Part shown: piece after piece, positions 1 through 8,562 of the stretch
Position numbering within the stretch: position 1 is the stretch's first letter
Layout: each line of letters begins with the position of its first letter
Origin: Hyphococcus sp.
Lineage (GTDB): Bacteria; Pseudomonadota; Alphaproteobacteria; Caulobacterales; Parvularculaceae
Length of the DNA stretch: 64,000 nt
Assembly: GCA_021776335.1 (NCBI GenBank)
Contig: JAJFGB010000009.1
Coordinates: 868,001 to 932,000 of the forward strand
Direction of reading: 5' to 3'
Made by a program: the position numbers and the translations under genes
Notes under the pieces: generated by a model
Told to the model about the DNA's origin: nothing
What the model saw: the letters and a program-made list of their open reading frames with translations, nothing else
Databases searched by the model: none

Positions 1-1
1 A

Positions 2-1438
2 ACGGGCGCCGATTTTGAAGGCAATCCTTTTACCGACCGACCGGGATCTATAGCCGAGGAAAATTTCTGGTTGCGATCGTGGACAAATGACACTTATTTA
101 TGGAACACCGAAGTGGTCGATCGTGACCCACGCAGTTTCAACAATCCGATAAATTATTTTGCAGTCCTGCGAACTACAGCGACGACGTCGTCGGGTAAAG
201 ACAAGGATGATTTTCATTTTAGTCAGTTAACCGATGAATATCTGAGGGCGCGCAATTCGGCGCCGCAGTCGGGTTATGGCGCGAGACTTCGCGCATTTTC
301 TTCAACCGTTCCACGTGATTTTCAGGTCCTCTATACCGAACCAAATTCACCGGCGTCGACTGTAGTTGCCGGCCAGGCGAATTTTATACGCGGAACAAAG
401 ATTCTTGAAGTTGATGGCGTTGATCTGATCAATGCCACCGGCCAGGCGCAGGTCGATACTTTGAACAATGGCCTCTTTCCCGCAACGGCAGGAGAACTAC
501 ATACATTTCTTGTGCAGGATCCGGGCAGCGCGCTTTCCCGGACGGTGATGATCATTTCGGCGGATATTGCACCCAAACCGGTCAATCGGATGAAGGTGAT
601 CAACACGCCGTCAGGCGATGTCGGCTATATTCTGTTCAACACTTTCAGCCCGTTCGCTTCCGAAAAAGACATCGCCGATGCGATTACAGCCATGAAAACC
701 GCCGGTGTAAACGATCTTGTCCTTGACCTTCGATATAATGGGGGCGGGCTTCTGGCGATCGCCTCACAGCTTGGCTACATGGTGGCGGGCAGCGCAAGAA
801 CTAACGGCAAAACCTATGAGCGGCTTCAGTTCAATGCAGCTGCCGGCAACCGAAATCCAGTTACTGGCGCGATCAATAACCCGACGCCTTTCTTCAGCAC
901 GGGCCTTGGGTTTTCTCTGGCCAATGGAACGCCGCTGGACAGTCTCGATCTGCCGCGCGTTTTTATCCTTTCGACGGACAGCACCTGCAGCGCAAGCGAA
1001 TCCGTCATCAACGGACTGCGCGGCGTTGACGTTGAGGTGATTTTGATTGGCGACACGACTTGCGGAAAACCGTTCGGCTTTTTTCCGGAGGACAATTGCG
1101 GCGAGACTTATTTCACGATCCAGTTCCGGGGCGTGAACGACAAGAATTTCGGAGATTATGCCGACGGTTTTGTTGCGGTGAATTCAAACGCTAGTTTTGG
1201 CGTGAGAATGTCAGGATGCGCTGTCAATGACGATCTCGGGCGCGAATTGGGCGATGAAAGCGAGGCTTTGCTCGCGGCAGCGCTGCAATATCGGCAGTCG
1301 GGAACCTGCCCAACGCCGCCGCCAATATCGGCGACAAGCAAGATTAGCTCGGTCAGAACCGACGGCGCGGCGCCTGCTATTCTGGCGCCCGTTGGAGATA
1401 TTTATGAGAGCAATCGTGATATGACTATGCCCAACTAG
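2..1438 (+). CDS. S41 family C-terminal-processing-type serine peptidase (5' partial)
   Basis: The reading frame is open from the first bases of the window, so the N-terminus (probably with a signal or lipoprotein sequence) lies upstream; the TTG at 71 is internal. A PDZ-like stretch lies around residues 85-140, followed by the S41 core: GDVGYILFNTF, then LDLRYNGGG, then the nucleophile motif TCSASESVINGL, and IGDTTCGKP. S41 enzymes of this kind are secreted or periplasmic endopeptidases. Several paired cysteines (TCSAS, TTCG, DNCG) suggest disulfides and an extracytoplasmic location. The C-terminal roughly 40 residues are low complexity. The substrate cannot be read from sequence. A second, shorter S41 peptidase occurs at 34691-35662. 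Confidence 0.88.
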   Translation, partial: TGADFEGNPFTDRPGSIAEENFWLRSWTNDTYLWNTEVVDRDPRSFNNPINYFAVLRTTATTSSGKDKDDFHFSQLTDEYLRARNSAPQSGYGARLRAFSSTVPRDFQVLYTEPNSPASTVVAGQANFIRGTKILEVDGVDLINATGQAQVDTLNNGLFPATAGELHTFLVQDPGSALSRTVMIISADIAPKPVNRMKVINTPSGDVGYILFNTFSPFASEKDIADAITAMKTAGVNDLVLDLRYNGGGLLAIASQLGYMVAGSARTNGKTYERLQFNAAAGNRNPVTGAINNPTPFFSTGLGFSLANGTPLDSLDLPRVFILSTDSTCSASESVINGLRGVDVEVILIGDTTCGKPFGFFPEDNCGETYFTIQFRGVNDKNFGDYADGFVAVNSNASFGVRMSGCAVNDDLGRELGDESEALLAAALQYRQSGTCPTPPPISATSKISSVRTDGAAPAILAPVGDIYESNRDMTMPN

Positions 1439-1454
1439 ATGAAGGCAGCGATCA

Positions 1455-1826
1455 ATGAAGGTCTCTTTTCAAAGGGTTGGCATACTAATCTTGATAGGCG
1501 CCCTGATGACGAGCGCCTGCCAGTCGTATCAGACAAGAACTTACGCCGTCTTGGTAACCGCTGATAGCCAGACAATGGCTGCGGTGAAATCTGTTCTGGC
1601 GCGCGCCATGAACACCGCAAGCGTCGACATTGGACCCGGCGATCTTACCAAAACATCAGTGATTTCTGTATTGCCGCCGAGGCCAGGCCTGCATGAAGAC
1701 CGGAGCACCGTGATGCCGACGCTGTTTGATATCATCATCAAAGGGTCGACATGTTTTGTCGTCAGGCGCGACACCGGCGACGAACATGTGTTGAGCGGCA
1801 TCGCCTGTCGATTGCTGGACGAATAA
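1455..1826 (+). CDS. small lipoprotein, unknown function
   Basis: Encodes 123 residues with a hydrophobic N-terminal segment (about residues 8-20) ending in the lipobox-like LMTSAC, so C22 is the probable lipidated cysteine. The rest is a soluble alpha/beta-looking domain without a motif I recognise; two further cysteines (FVVRR and IACRL regions) may pair. It starts 16 bases after the S41 peptidase stop, so it is probably co-transcribed with it and may act at the same membrane. No function is assigned. Confidence 0.65.
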   Translation: MKVSFQRVGILILIGALMTSACQSYQTRTYAVLVTADSQTMAAVKSVLARAMNTASVDIGPGDLTKTSVISVLPPRPGLHEDRSTVMPTLFDIIIKGSTCFVVRRDTGDEHVLSGIACRLLDE

Positions 1827-1974
1827 GCCTCCATGCGCATTATTCGACCGATCCGGATATTACTGAACGGCTTAATCAGATGTTTTTCTGGACACTGGCG
1901 GATCGATAGACCGGGTGTATTGCATCCTCGGCTGACCACAGCCAGTCTGCTCCGGTTCGACAACGGGATTTAGC

Positions 1975-3069
1975 ATGAACATCAATGGCAAGCATTATCG
2001 AACGATCTGGACAGCGCCGAACGGACGCGGCGCCGAAATTATCGATCAGGCGCGCCTGCCCCATGAAGTCGTTATTGCGCCGCTCGATACGCTTGAAGAT
2101 GCGGCGATTGCAATCGAAACCATGCAGGTGCGCGGCGCGCCCTGTATTGGCGCCACAGCCGCTTACGGCATGTATCTGGGCCTGGCCGAGGACGCGACGG
2201 ATGCCGGTCTTGAACGAACCAAAACCCGTCTTGCCAAAACGCGCCCTACAGCAGTCAACCTTGCTTGGGCGATCGAGGAACTCACAAAAACTGTCGCGGC
2301 ATTGCCGGAAGAAGGACGCGCTGTCGCCGCTCTCGCCCGAGCGGAGGAAATCTGTGATGAGGATGTCGAAATTAGCCGCGCCATGGGCGAACACGGGTTG
2401 CAGCTGATTGAGAACATTGCGGCAAAAAAATCAGGTCCGGTGAATATTCTCACCCATTGCAATGCGGGCTGGCTCGCAACAGTTGATTTGGGTACGGCAA
2501 CCGCGCCGATTTATCTCGCCCATGAAAAAGGCATCGATGTTCATGTCTGGGTTGATGAAACGCGCCCGCGCAATCAAGGCGCTTCGCTTACCGCGTTTGA
2601 ACTCGGCGCTCATGGCGTTCCCCATACAATCATCGTTGACAATGCCGGTGGGCATTTGATGCAGCATGGAAAAGTTGATCTTTGTATTGTCGGGACAGAT
2701 CGAACGACACGCGCCGGCGATGTGGGCAACAAGATCGGCACCTATTTGAAAGCGCTGGCCGCCCATGACAATGGCGTACCATTTTACGTTGCCCTGCCAC
2801 ACACCACGATCGACTGGTCGATCCGGGACGGTGTTGCGGAAATCCCCATTGAAGAGCGCGGATCAGAAGAAGTCACGCAAATGACCGGCCGCCTGCCCGG
2901 TGGTGATGTTGTTACAATTGATATCGCAGCGCATGGAAGCCCGGCGGCGAATTATGCCTTCGACGTGACGCCGGCGCGTCTGATCAGTGGGCTTATTACC
3001 GATCGCGGTGTCGCCGAGGCGAGCGAGAAAGGGTTGCTGAAACTCTTTCCTGAACGTCAGGGCGCGTGA
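1975..3069 (+). CDS. mtnA: S-methyl-5-thioribose-1-phosphate isomerase
   Basis: Full-length (364 residues) member of the MtnA/eIF2B-alpha-like family. It converts 5-methylthioribose-1-phosphate to 5-methylthioribulose-1-phosphate (and the 5-deoxyribose analogue in some organisms) in salvage of methylthioadenosine. Visible family signatures are [14 protein letters not shown] near residue 53, the catalytic cysteine C162 in [14 protein letters not shown], and the catalytic aspartate D242 in [19 protein letters not shown]; these correspond to C160/D240 of the Bacillus enzyme. No mtnK, mtnP, mtnB, mtnC or mtnD is in the window. The stop directly abuts that of the convergent aldolase-dehydrogenase gene, which suggests a functional link. 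Confidence 0.95.
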   Translation: MNINGKHYRTIWTAPNGRGAEIIDQARLPHEVVIAPLDTLEDAAIAIETMQVRGAPCIGATAAYGMYLGLAEDATDAGLERTKTRLAKTRPTAVNLAWAIEELTKTVAALPEEGRAVAALARAEEICDEDVEISRAMGEHGLQLIENIAAKKSGPVNILTHCNAGWLATVDLGTATAPIYLAHEKGIDVHVWVDETRPRNQGASLTAFELGAHGVPHTIIVDNAGGHLMQHGKVDLCIVGTDRTTRAGDVGNKIGTYLKALAAHDNGVPFYVALPHTTIDWSIRDGVAEIPIEERGSEEVTQMTGRLPGGDVVTIDIAAHGSPAANYAFDVTPARLISGLITDRGVAEASEKGLLKLFPERQGA

Positions 3070-5121
3070 TCACCGCAGCATGGCTGAGACATTGCCGCCG
3101 TCAACGGTTGTCACGTCGCCTGTTGTTCTGATGGCAAGGGCGTGATGCAGGAAAGCTTGCGCGACGTCTTCAGCCCGCACTTCGAGCCCTAGAAGATTAC
3201 CGCCGAGATAGGCGTCTTCGGTCAATCCACGCGCGCCGGCGCGGCGGCGGATCATGTCGTCACTCAATATCCCGCTGCGAATTCGGTCCGCATTCACGAC
3301 ATTGGCGCGAATGCCGTATTTTCCACATTCAAGGGCGTATTGCCGGGCAAGAAAGAGGGTTGCCGCTTTTGCGGCGCCATAGGCGCCGAAATCCGCCCCC
3401 GGATTAATTGCCTGTTTTGAAGCATTAAAAAGGAGGGCGCCGCCAGTTTCCTGATCGCGCATGATCCGCGCCGCATGTTGCGCGACATATTGATGGCTGA
3501 AGAAGTTAAGCTCCATGCTGTTGCGGAGAATATTGTCGTCAAGATCGGCAATGGGCCCCTCAAAGGCGGCCCCGGCATTCGACACCAGAATATCAAGACC
3601 GCCGAATTCGGAAACAACAGCATTAAAGGCCCTGGCGATTGAGCTTTCGTCGGTCACATCGCACGGGGCGGCGAATGTGGCTCCTGAAATGCGATCGGCG
3701 GCAGCTTTTGCCATTTCAAAATCGATGTCGAGAAGGGCAACAGCGGCCCCTTGATCGGCAAAGGCGCGGGCGGTTGCAGCGCCAATAGCGCCAGCGGCGC
3801 CTGTAATAGCAACAATTTGGCCTTGCAGCGCCTTTGGTTTTGCTTTGCCGAGCTTTGCCTGTTCCAGCGACCAATATTCCATATCGAAAAGCTCAGCCGC
3901 GCCAAGTGCTTCAAAGCGCCCGACGCGGTCCGCCTTTAGCACCGTATCGACGGTAATCTCGGCGAGATCTGCAGCAACCTTCGCCTCGGATACGCTGCGA
4001 CCAAGGCCGAACAGTCCAACGCCAGGCGCGAGAATGACACGCGGTGCGGAATCGAGTTTCTGCTTCGCGCCATCGTAGCGCGCGTTGTTCTCTTCGAAAT
4101 AGGCGTCATAGTCGCGCCGATAGTCGGAGGCAGCGCTGCGCGCGGCTTCCTTGAAGCTATCAAGGTCGCCAGCTTTTGGAAACGGAACGATTAGCGGTTT
4201 GTTCTTTGTTCTGATGATATGATCCGGCGTTACGACGCCGCGAGCACCGTCTCCGGCCAGCCCTGAGCGATCAACAAATTCTCGTATCGCGTCGGACGTG
4301 CGGTACTCCAACAGAAATCGGTCAAAGGCGCCGTCACCACGTGTGTTGGCGCATGCGCCGCGCAAAATCGGCGCGATTGCCTGCGTTGCCGCCGCACGCT
4401 CGAGGCTGGCGCCGCCGCGTGCTCTCGACGGCGCTTTTTCAATCACCGCTTCTGCCTCGCTGACAAGCGCGATCATACGGTCATAAGACTGTCGTGCGGT
4501 GTCGCCAAAGGTAAAGAGCCCGTGTTTTTCCAGGATGATGCCTTCGACCTGCGGGTTTTGCTCGAAAGCGTCGGCCGTCGCTTTTGCGAGTTGAAAACCA
4601 GGCATCACATAGGGAACCAATGCGACCCGCTCGCCGTATATTTCGCGGCAAATACGGGTCCCATCTTTTTGATCGGAAAGTGCGAGGATTGCCGTCGCAT
4701 GCGAATGATCGACAAATTTTTGCGGCAGAAATGCGTGAAGAAGTGTTTCGACGGAGGGGTTGGGCGATGAAGGATTGAGCAGATTGAGGCGCTGAAAAGC
4801 GACCATGTCTTCGTCGCTGAGTTTTTCCCAATTGCGGACCTCATGCAGCGGCGCCAGCTGCAGCGCCGGCAGGCCAGCGGGTTCTATTGTCGCCAGATCC
4901 CAGCCGCTGCCTTTTACACAAATGACATCGCACTCAGCCCCGAGAAAATCCTTTACGCGCGTCTTCACCGAAGTGTTGCCGCCGCCATGGATAACAAGTT
5001 GCGGTTCGGCGCCAATCAGGCGGCTTGTATAGACACGCAATGCGAGGTCTTCGTTGACCCCCTCGGCATCATATTTTCTGACGGCCGCCTCTGCGTCCTG
5101 ATCTGACCAAAGGTTTTTCAT
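3070..5121 (-). CDS. bifunctional class II aldolase / short-chain dehydrogenase fusion
   Basis: 683 residues in two parts. Residues 1-400 are a class II aldolase/adducin domain: phosphate-binding HGGGNTS at 45-51, candidate acid/base E125, zinc ligands H139 and H141 (DHSHAT) and H200 (EKHGLF). Residues 434-683 are a short-chain dehydrogenase: TGAAGAIG near 440, NAG at 515-517, S568, and Y581-x3-K585. Such fusions are commonly annotated as rhamnulose-1-phosphate aldolase/lactaldehyde dehydrogenase. No rhamnose gene is present here and the convergent neighbour is mtnA. I therefore infer, without proof, that it cleaves methylthioribulose-1-phosphate or 5-deoxyribulose-1-phosphate to DHAP plus an aldehyde, and that the second domain oxidises or reduces the aldehyde. 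It follows the IMPase gene by 70 bases. Confidence 0.85.
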   Translation of the reverse strand: MKNLWSDQDAEAAVRKYDAEGVNEDLALRVYTSRLIGAEPQLVIHGGGNTSVKTRVKDFLGAECDVICVKGSGWDLATIEPAGLPALQLAPLHEVRNWEKLSDEDMVAFQRLNLLNPSSPNPSVETLLHAFLPQKFVDHSHATAILALSDQKDGTRICREIYGERVALVPYVMPGFQLAKATADAFEQNPQVEGIILEKHGLFTFGDTARQSYDRMIALVSEAEAVIEKAPSRARGGASLERAAATQAIAPILRGACANTRGDGAFDRFLLEYRTSDAIREFVDRSGLAGDGARGVVTPDHIIRTKNKPLIVPFPKAGDLDSFKEAARSAASDYRRDYDAYFEENNARYDGAKQKLDSAPRVILAPGVGLFGLGRSVSEAKVAADLAEITVDTVLKADRVGRFEALGAAELFDMEYWSLEQAKLGKAKPKALQGQIVAITGAAGAIGAATARAFADQGAAVALLDIDFEMAKAAADRISGATFAAPCDVTDESSIARAFNAVVSEFGGLDILVSNAGAAFEGPIADLDDNILRNSMELNFFSHQYVAQHAARIMRDQETGGALLFNASKQAINPGADFGAYGAAKAATLFLARQYALECGKYGIRANVVNADRIRSGILSDDMIRRRAGARGLTEDAYLGGNLLGLEVRAEDVAQAFLHHALAIRTTGDVTTVDGGNVSAMLR

Positions 5122-5191
5122 TCAGCGCTTTTCCTCGTATGTCGCTGGTTCGTCCTGGTTCGCAAACCCAACAGCCGGACCATAGTACTTT

Positions 5192-5995
5192 CTATCCTAG
5201 CAGGGTATCGCAAACGCGCGTCCAGTTTCCGTCGCTCCCTGACACGAGCAAAGGACGGCCGAATGATGGGCGTGGTGTATAGGCCGCCCCATCATCAAGA
5301 TATTCGGCGCGGCCGCCGATCTCGGTGAGCATCAAAATGCCAGCCGCGTGGTCCCATGGGTGGCATCGGGAAGACAGGGCGAAGTCACGCGCTCCACGCA
5401 GGAGTTTGATATAGCTGTAAGCCGCGCATCGCGACGGTTCGGTTTCGAATGCAGCGCGGAGCCCGGGCGTCAGGCGTGATTTCCACGGCTCTTTCATATT
5501 ACCCAATCCGCGATAGCCTCGTAGCGGGCCGTCGGAAGACTGTAACGGGGACATCGCTTCACCGCGCCATGTCGCGCCGTCGCCTTTCGAACCGATCGCG
5601 AAAGCATCATCAGGCACGGCATAGATCCAGCCTGCGCGGGTTTCGTGATTTTCAACAAGCGCGACGATCACACCGAATTCGGGCCGACCCTGCACAAAAT
5701 TGCGCGTCCCGTCGACGGGATCGACAATCCAGAATGCGCCGTCTCCTTCGAGTTTATCCAGAACGGAAGGGTCAGCAGCGACCCCCTCTTCACCGATAAA
5801 AATCGCGCCGGGATAAATATCGGAAAGCCCTATTTTCAGTTTTTCTTCCGCTGCGCGATCAGCTTTCGTCACGAAATCATTGGGGCCGGTTTTGGTGTCG
5901 ATATCAGCATCCGTGAGCTTGCCATAACGCGGCATAATCTCTTCTGCGGCGATATCAGCAATCAGTTTCGAGATCTTTTCCGGATCGATAATCAT
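5192..5995 (-). CDS. inositol monophosphatase family phosphatase
   Basis: 267 residues, normal length for the IMPase/HisN superfamily of magnesium-dependent sugar or amino-alcohol phosphatases. Visible are the GEE motif at 68-70, the metal-binding core DPVDGTRNF at 92-100 (D92, D95), and the C-terminal WDHAAGILMLTEIGG motif. The substrate could be inositol phosphate, histidinol phosphate or another sugar phosphate; the sequence does not decide. The start overlaps the hflX stop in ATGA fashion, so it is translationally coupled to hflX at the end of the hfq operon. That arrangement is unusual enough to note but may simply reflect operon drift. Confidence 0.88.
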   Translation of the reverse strand: MIIDPEKISKLIADIAAEEIMPRYGKLTDADIDTKTGPNDFVTKADRAAEEKLKIGLSDIYPGAIFIGEEGVAADPSVLDKLEGDGAFWIVDPVDGTRNFVQGRPEFGVIVALVENHETRAGWIYAVPDDAFAIGSKGDGATWRGEAMSPLQSSDGPLRGYRGLGNMKEPWKSRLTPGLRAAFETEPSRCAAYSYIKLLRGARDFALSSRCHPWDHAAGILMLTEIGGRAEYLDDGAAYTPRPSFGRPLLVSGSDGNWTRVCDTLLG

Positions 5996-7344
5996 GCGGT
6001 TTTGCGCACACTATCCGACAAAGGTTCAGCCTGGGCGGCAGGGAAAGATTTAAGGAACTGACCTTGTGTTTTTTTCGACAACCGCACTGTCAGCGCTAGT
6101 TCATGATCACGCGCCGTTTCTTCAATAATTTCCGCCCGCTGATGCAGCCAGGCGCGTGCGGCGCCGTCCGAAGCTGGAATGATCATCGTCACAGTGTCAT
6201 GGGCTGCTGTCAGGGCGACCTCGACGAGGGCAAGTAATTCGCTAACGCCCTCGCCTGTTTCCGCAGAAAGCGCAACGCGCAGCGGCGCCGCTATCGTTCC
6301 AGTTTTTTCGAGGTGACTGGCGCGGGCGATCGCATCGGTCGATGCCCGGACGTCGTCGCTCAGGAGGTCGATTTTGTTGAGCGCCTCAATGACCGGGCGA
6401 TCATCATCGGCGCTGATGCCCAACTCTGTCAGGACTGCAATGACGTCGTCGCATTGTGCATTTGTATCTTCATGAGCGATATCACGCACATGGACAATCA
6501 GATCAGCTTCGAGCACTTCTTCGAGAGTCGCGCGGAAGGCAGCGACCAGTTGTGTTGGCAGGTCTGAAATAAAGCCAACCGTATCCGAAAGAATGAGGCG
6601 CACGCCGGACGGCAGGTCGATCGCCCGCATGGTTGGATCGAGTGTAGCAAAAAGCAGGTCCTCTGCCTTTACGGCTGATTGGGTCAGACGATTAAAAAGC
6701 GTAGATTTTCCGGCATTGGTGTAACCAACCAGAGCAACGATCGGATGGGGCGCCCGTTTCCGCTTTGCGCGCTGCAATGTGCGGGTGCGTGTAACATCTT
6801 GCAGCTTCTTTTTGAGCCGCACAATTTTGTCTGAAAGGGCGCGGCGATCAGATTCGATCTGTCGCTCGCCTGGTCCGCCGAGAAATCCCGCGCCGCCGCG
6901 CTGGCGTTCAAGGTGAGTCCATGACCGCACCAGCCGCGAGCGTTGATAGTCGAGATGCGCAAGCTCAACCTGAAGACTGCCCTCTGCGGTCTGGGCGCGC
7001 TCGCCAAAAATCTCAAGAATGAGCGCTGTGCGATCAACGACCTTTGCGTTCCATTCTTTTTCAAGATTGCGATGCTGCACAGGTGATAAAGCGCCATCAA
7101 TGATCACGAGACCGGGCCGCGGCTCGAAAGAATTGAGAAGCGCTTCGATCTCCGTAACTTTGCCACCGCCGATCAGCGTCGCCGGCTTTGGTTGCGCGAT
7201 ATAGACAACTTTTGCGGCAACCACATGAAGATTGATCGCGGCAGCGAGGCCAACAGCTTCCTCAAGACGCGCCTCGGGCGGTCTCGCGCCAGCGCTGCCT
7301 TTCAGCGCCGGGTGGATGACAATGGCAGTTTCTTGATCCGGCAA
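5992..7344 (-). CDS. hflX: ribosome-associated GTPase HflX
   Basis: 450 residues with the expected HflX layout. An N-terminal nucleotide-binding-like domain contains LIGGGKV at 57-63. A coiled helical linker with RGGAGFLGGPGE (150-160) carries the signature GPGE-xxE loop. The G domain has P-loop GYTNAGKST at 207-215, DTVGF at 254-258 and NKID near 317. HflX splits stalled or heat-damaged 70S ribosomes. It lies 9 bases downstream of hfq, the classical arrangement. Confidence 0.96.
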   Translation of the reverse strand: MPDQETAIVIHPALKGSAGARPPEARLEEAVGLAAAINLHVVAAKVVYIAQPKPATLIGGGKVTEIEALLNSFEPRPGLVIIDGALSPVQHRNLEKEWNAKVVDRTALILEIFGERAQTAEGSLQVELAHLDYQRSRLVRSWTHLERQRGGAGFLGGPGERQIESDRRALSDKIVRLKKKLQDVTRTRTLQRAKRKRAPHPIVALVGYTNAGKSTLFNRLTQSAVKAEDLLFATLDPTMRAIDLPSGVRLILSDTVGFISDLPTQLVAAFRATLEEVLEADLIVHVRDIAHEDTNAQCDDVIAVLTELGISADDDRPVIEALNKIDLLSDDVRASTDAIARASHLEKTGTIAAPLRVALSAETGEGVSELLALVEVALTAAHDTVTMIIPASDGAARAWLHQRAEIIEETARDHELALTVRLSKKTQGQFLKSFPAAQAEPLSDSVRKTA

Positions 7345-7353
7345 AGGGGTAAA

Positions 7354-7590
7354 TTACTCGTCTTCGCTATCCCAAAGCGACACTGGTTGCTGAGGCATAA
7401 CCGTTGAAATGGCATGCTTATAGACAAGCTGGGATTGCCCGTCGCGTTTTAACAGAACACAGAAATTGTCAAACCAGCTGACAATGCCCTGCAGTTTTAC
7501 ACCGTTCACGAGAAATATCGTGACCGGCACTTTGCTTTTGCGGACATGATTGAGAAAAGTGTCCTGAAGGTTTTGTTTTTTATCGGTCAT
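7354..7590 (-). CDS. hfq: RNA chaperone Hfq
   Basis: 78 residues. The Sm1 motif includes [17 protein letters not shown] and the Sm2 motif YKHAIST, the Hfq-specific lysine-histidine (proximal face, poly-U binding). The protein ends shortly after the Sm fold (SLWDSEDE), giving the short acidic C-terminal tail usual in alphaproteobacteria. It forms a hexamer that matches small RNAs with mRNAs. A 110-base gap separates it from dat, leaving room for its own promoter in the T-rich stretch around 7608-7630. Confidence 0.97.
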   Translation of the reverse strand: MTDKKQNLQDTFLNHVRKSKVPVTIFLVNGVKLQGIVSWFDNFCVLLKRDGQSQLVYKHAISTVMPQQPVSLWDSEDE

Positions 7591-7701
7591 TTGCGCCGCA
7601 TCTCACCTCTTTTTTTTTGTATATTATTGCAGTGCAGCATCATTGTGACGCTTCTGGACCCTATGTGCAATAGACATAAGACATCTGCGTCGCCTGAGAC
7701 C

Positions 7702-8556
7702 TCAAGCTGACCGGGCTCGCTCCTTGTATGCCTCGCGAAGCTGCGCCGCGATGGGCCCCGGTGCGCCATCTCCGACTTTTTGACCGTCAATCGCGATGAC
7801 CGGCATTACCAACACTGTCGCCGCGGTGATAAAGACCTCTTTTGCCTGCGCTGCTTCCGCCAGTGTAAATGGTCGCTCCTCCACTCTGATTTGTAAATCC
7901 CGGGCGCATGCGATCGCTGTTTCACGGGTGATGCCGCCGAGAATTTCCCGGCCTTTTGGATGCGTGATGATCGCGCCGGTATCGTCAACAATCCAGGCAT
8001 TGGAAGATGAGCCTTCGGTGACTTTACCGTCCTTGATAAGCCAGGATTCCACCGCGTTGGCTTCTACCGCAGCTTGCTTTGCCAGTACGTTGGGAAGCAG
8101 CGATATAGATTTAATGTCCACACGGGCCCATCGAATATCGGGCTGGGTAATGATTTTGACGCCCTTTTTCGCCCGCGCATCGTTGTCGTCGAGGTTGAAC
8201 CGGCGCGCTGTCATAACCAGAGCGGGGGTAACGCCGGCAGCCGGGAAAGGATGGTTTCGCGGCGCGACGCCACGTGTCACCTGCATATAGACCAAGGCGT
8301 CCTTCAACCGATTGCGGGTCAAAAGCTCCGCCATCACCGTTCTTAGAGAGGCGCGTGACATCGGTTGACGGATGCCCAATTCTTTGAGGGACCGGTCCAT
8401 CCGGTCAAGATGCCCCTCGGCGTCCCAATAGCGCCCATCAATGACAAGGCAGACCTCATAAATCCCATCGGCAAATTGGTAGCCCCGGTCTTCAATATGA
8501 ACTTGCGCGTTACTGCTTCGCAAATAGGCGCCGTTTACATACGCTATTCCCGCCAT
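7702..8556 (-). CDS. dat: class IV aminotransferase, D-amino acid aminotransferase-like
   Basis: 284 residues of PLP fold type IV. The N-terminus has VNGAYLRSSNAQVHIEDRGYQFADGIYE. The PLP lysine lies in the DIKSISLLPNVLAKQAA region, and EGSSSNAWIV and ILGGITRE are the phosphate-binding signatures. It interconverts D-alanine and D-glutamate type substrates with alpha-keto acids, or may be a branched-chain or 4-amino-4-deoxychorismate type enzyme; the family is hard to separate by eye. A dat gene just upstream of hfq is typical for this class. It follows trkH by 6 bases, so it is co-transcribed with the Trk genes. Confidence 0.85.
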   Translation of the reverse strand: MAGIAYVNGAYLRSSNAQVHIEDRGYQFADGIYEVCLVIDGRYWDAEGHLDRMDRSLKELGIRQPMSRASLRTVMAELLTRNRLKDALVYMQVTRGVAPRNHPFPAAGVTPALVMTARRFNLDDNDARAKKGVKIITQPDIRWARVDIKSISLLPNVLAKQAAVEANAVESWLIKDGKVTEGSSSNAWIVDDTGAIITHPKGREILGGITRETAIACARDLQIRVEERPFTLAEAAQAKEVFITAATVLVMPVIAIDGQKVGDGAPGPIAAQLREAYKERARSA

Positions 8557-8562
8557 GGCCTG

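Noticed and set aside
717-1040. Overlapping ORFs in other frames of the S41 gene
   Set aside because: They lie inside a well-supported coding frame and encode no recognisable protein; the same applies to most overlapping frames elsewhere in the window.
3070-5121. Firm naming of the fusion as rhamnulose-1-phosphate aldolase (rhaD)
   Set aside because: No rhamnose isomerase, kinase, transporter or regulator is in the window; the neighbour mtnA points elsewhere, so no symbol is given.
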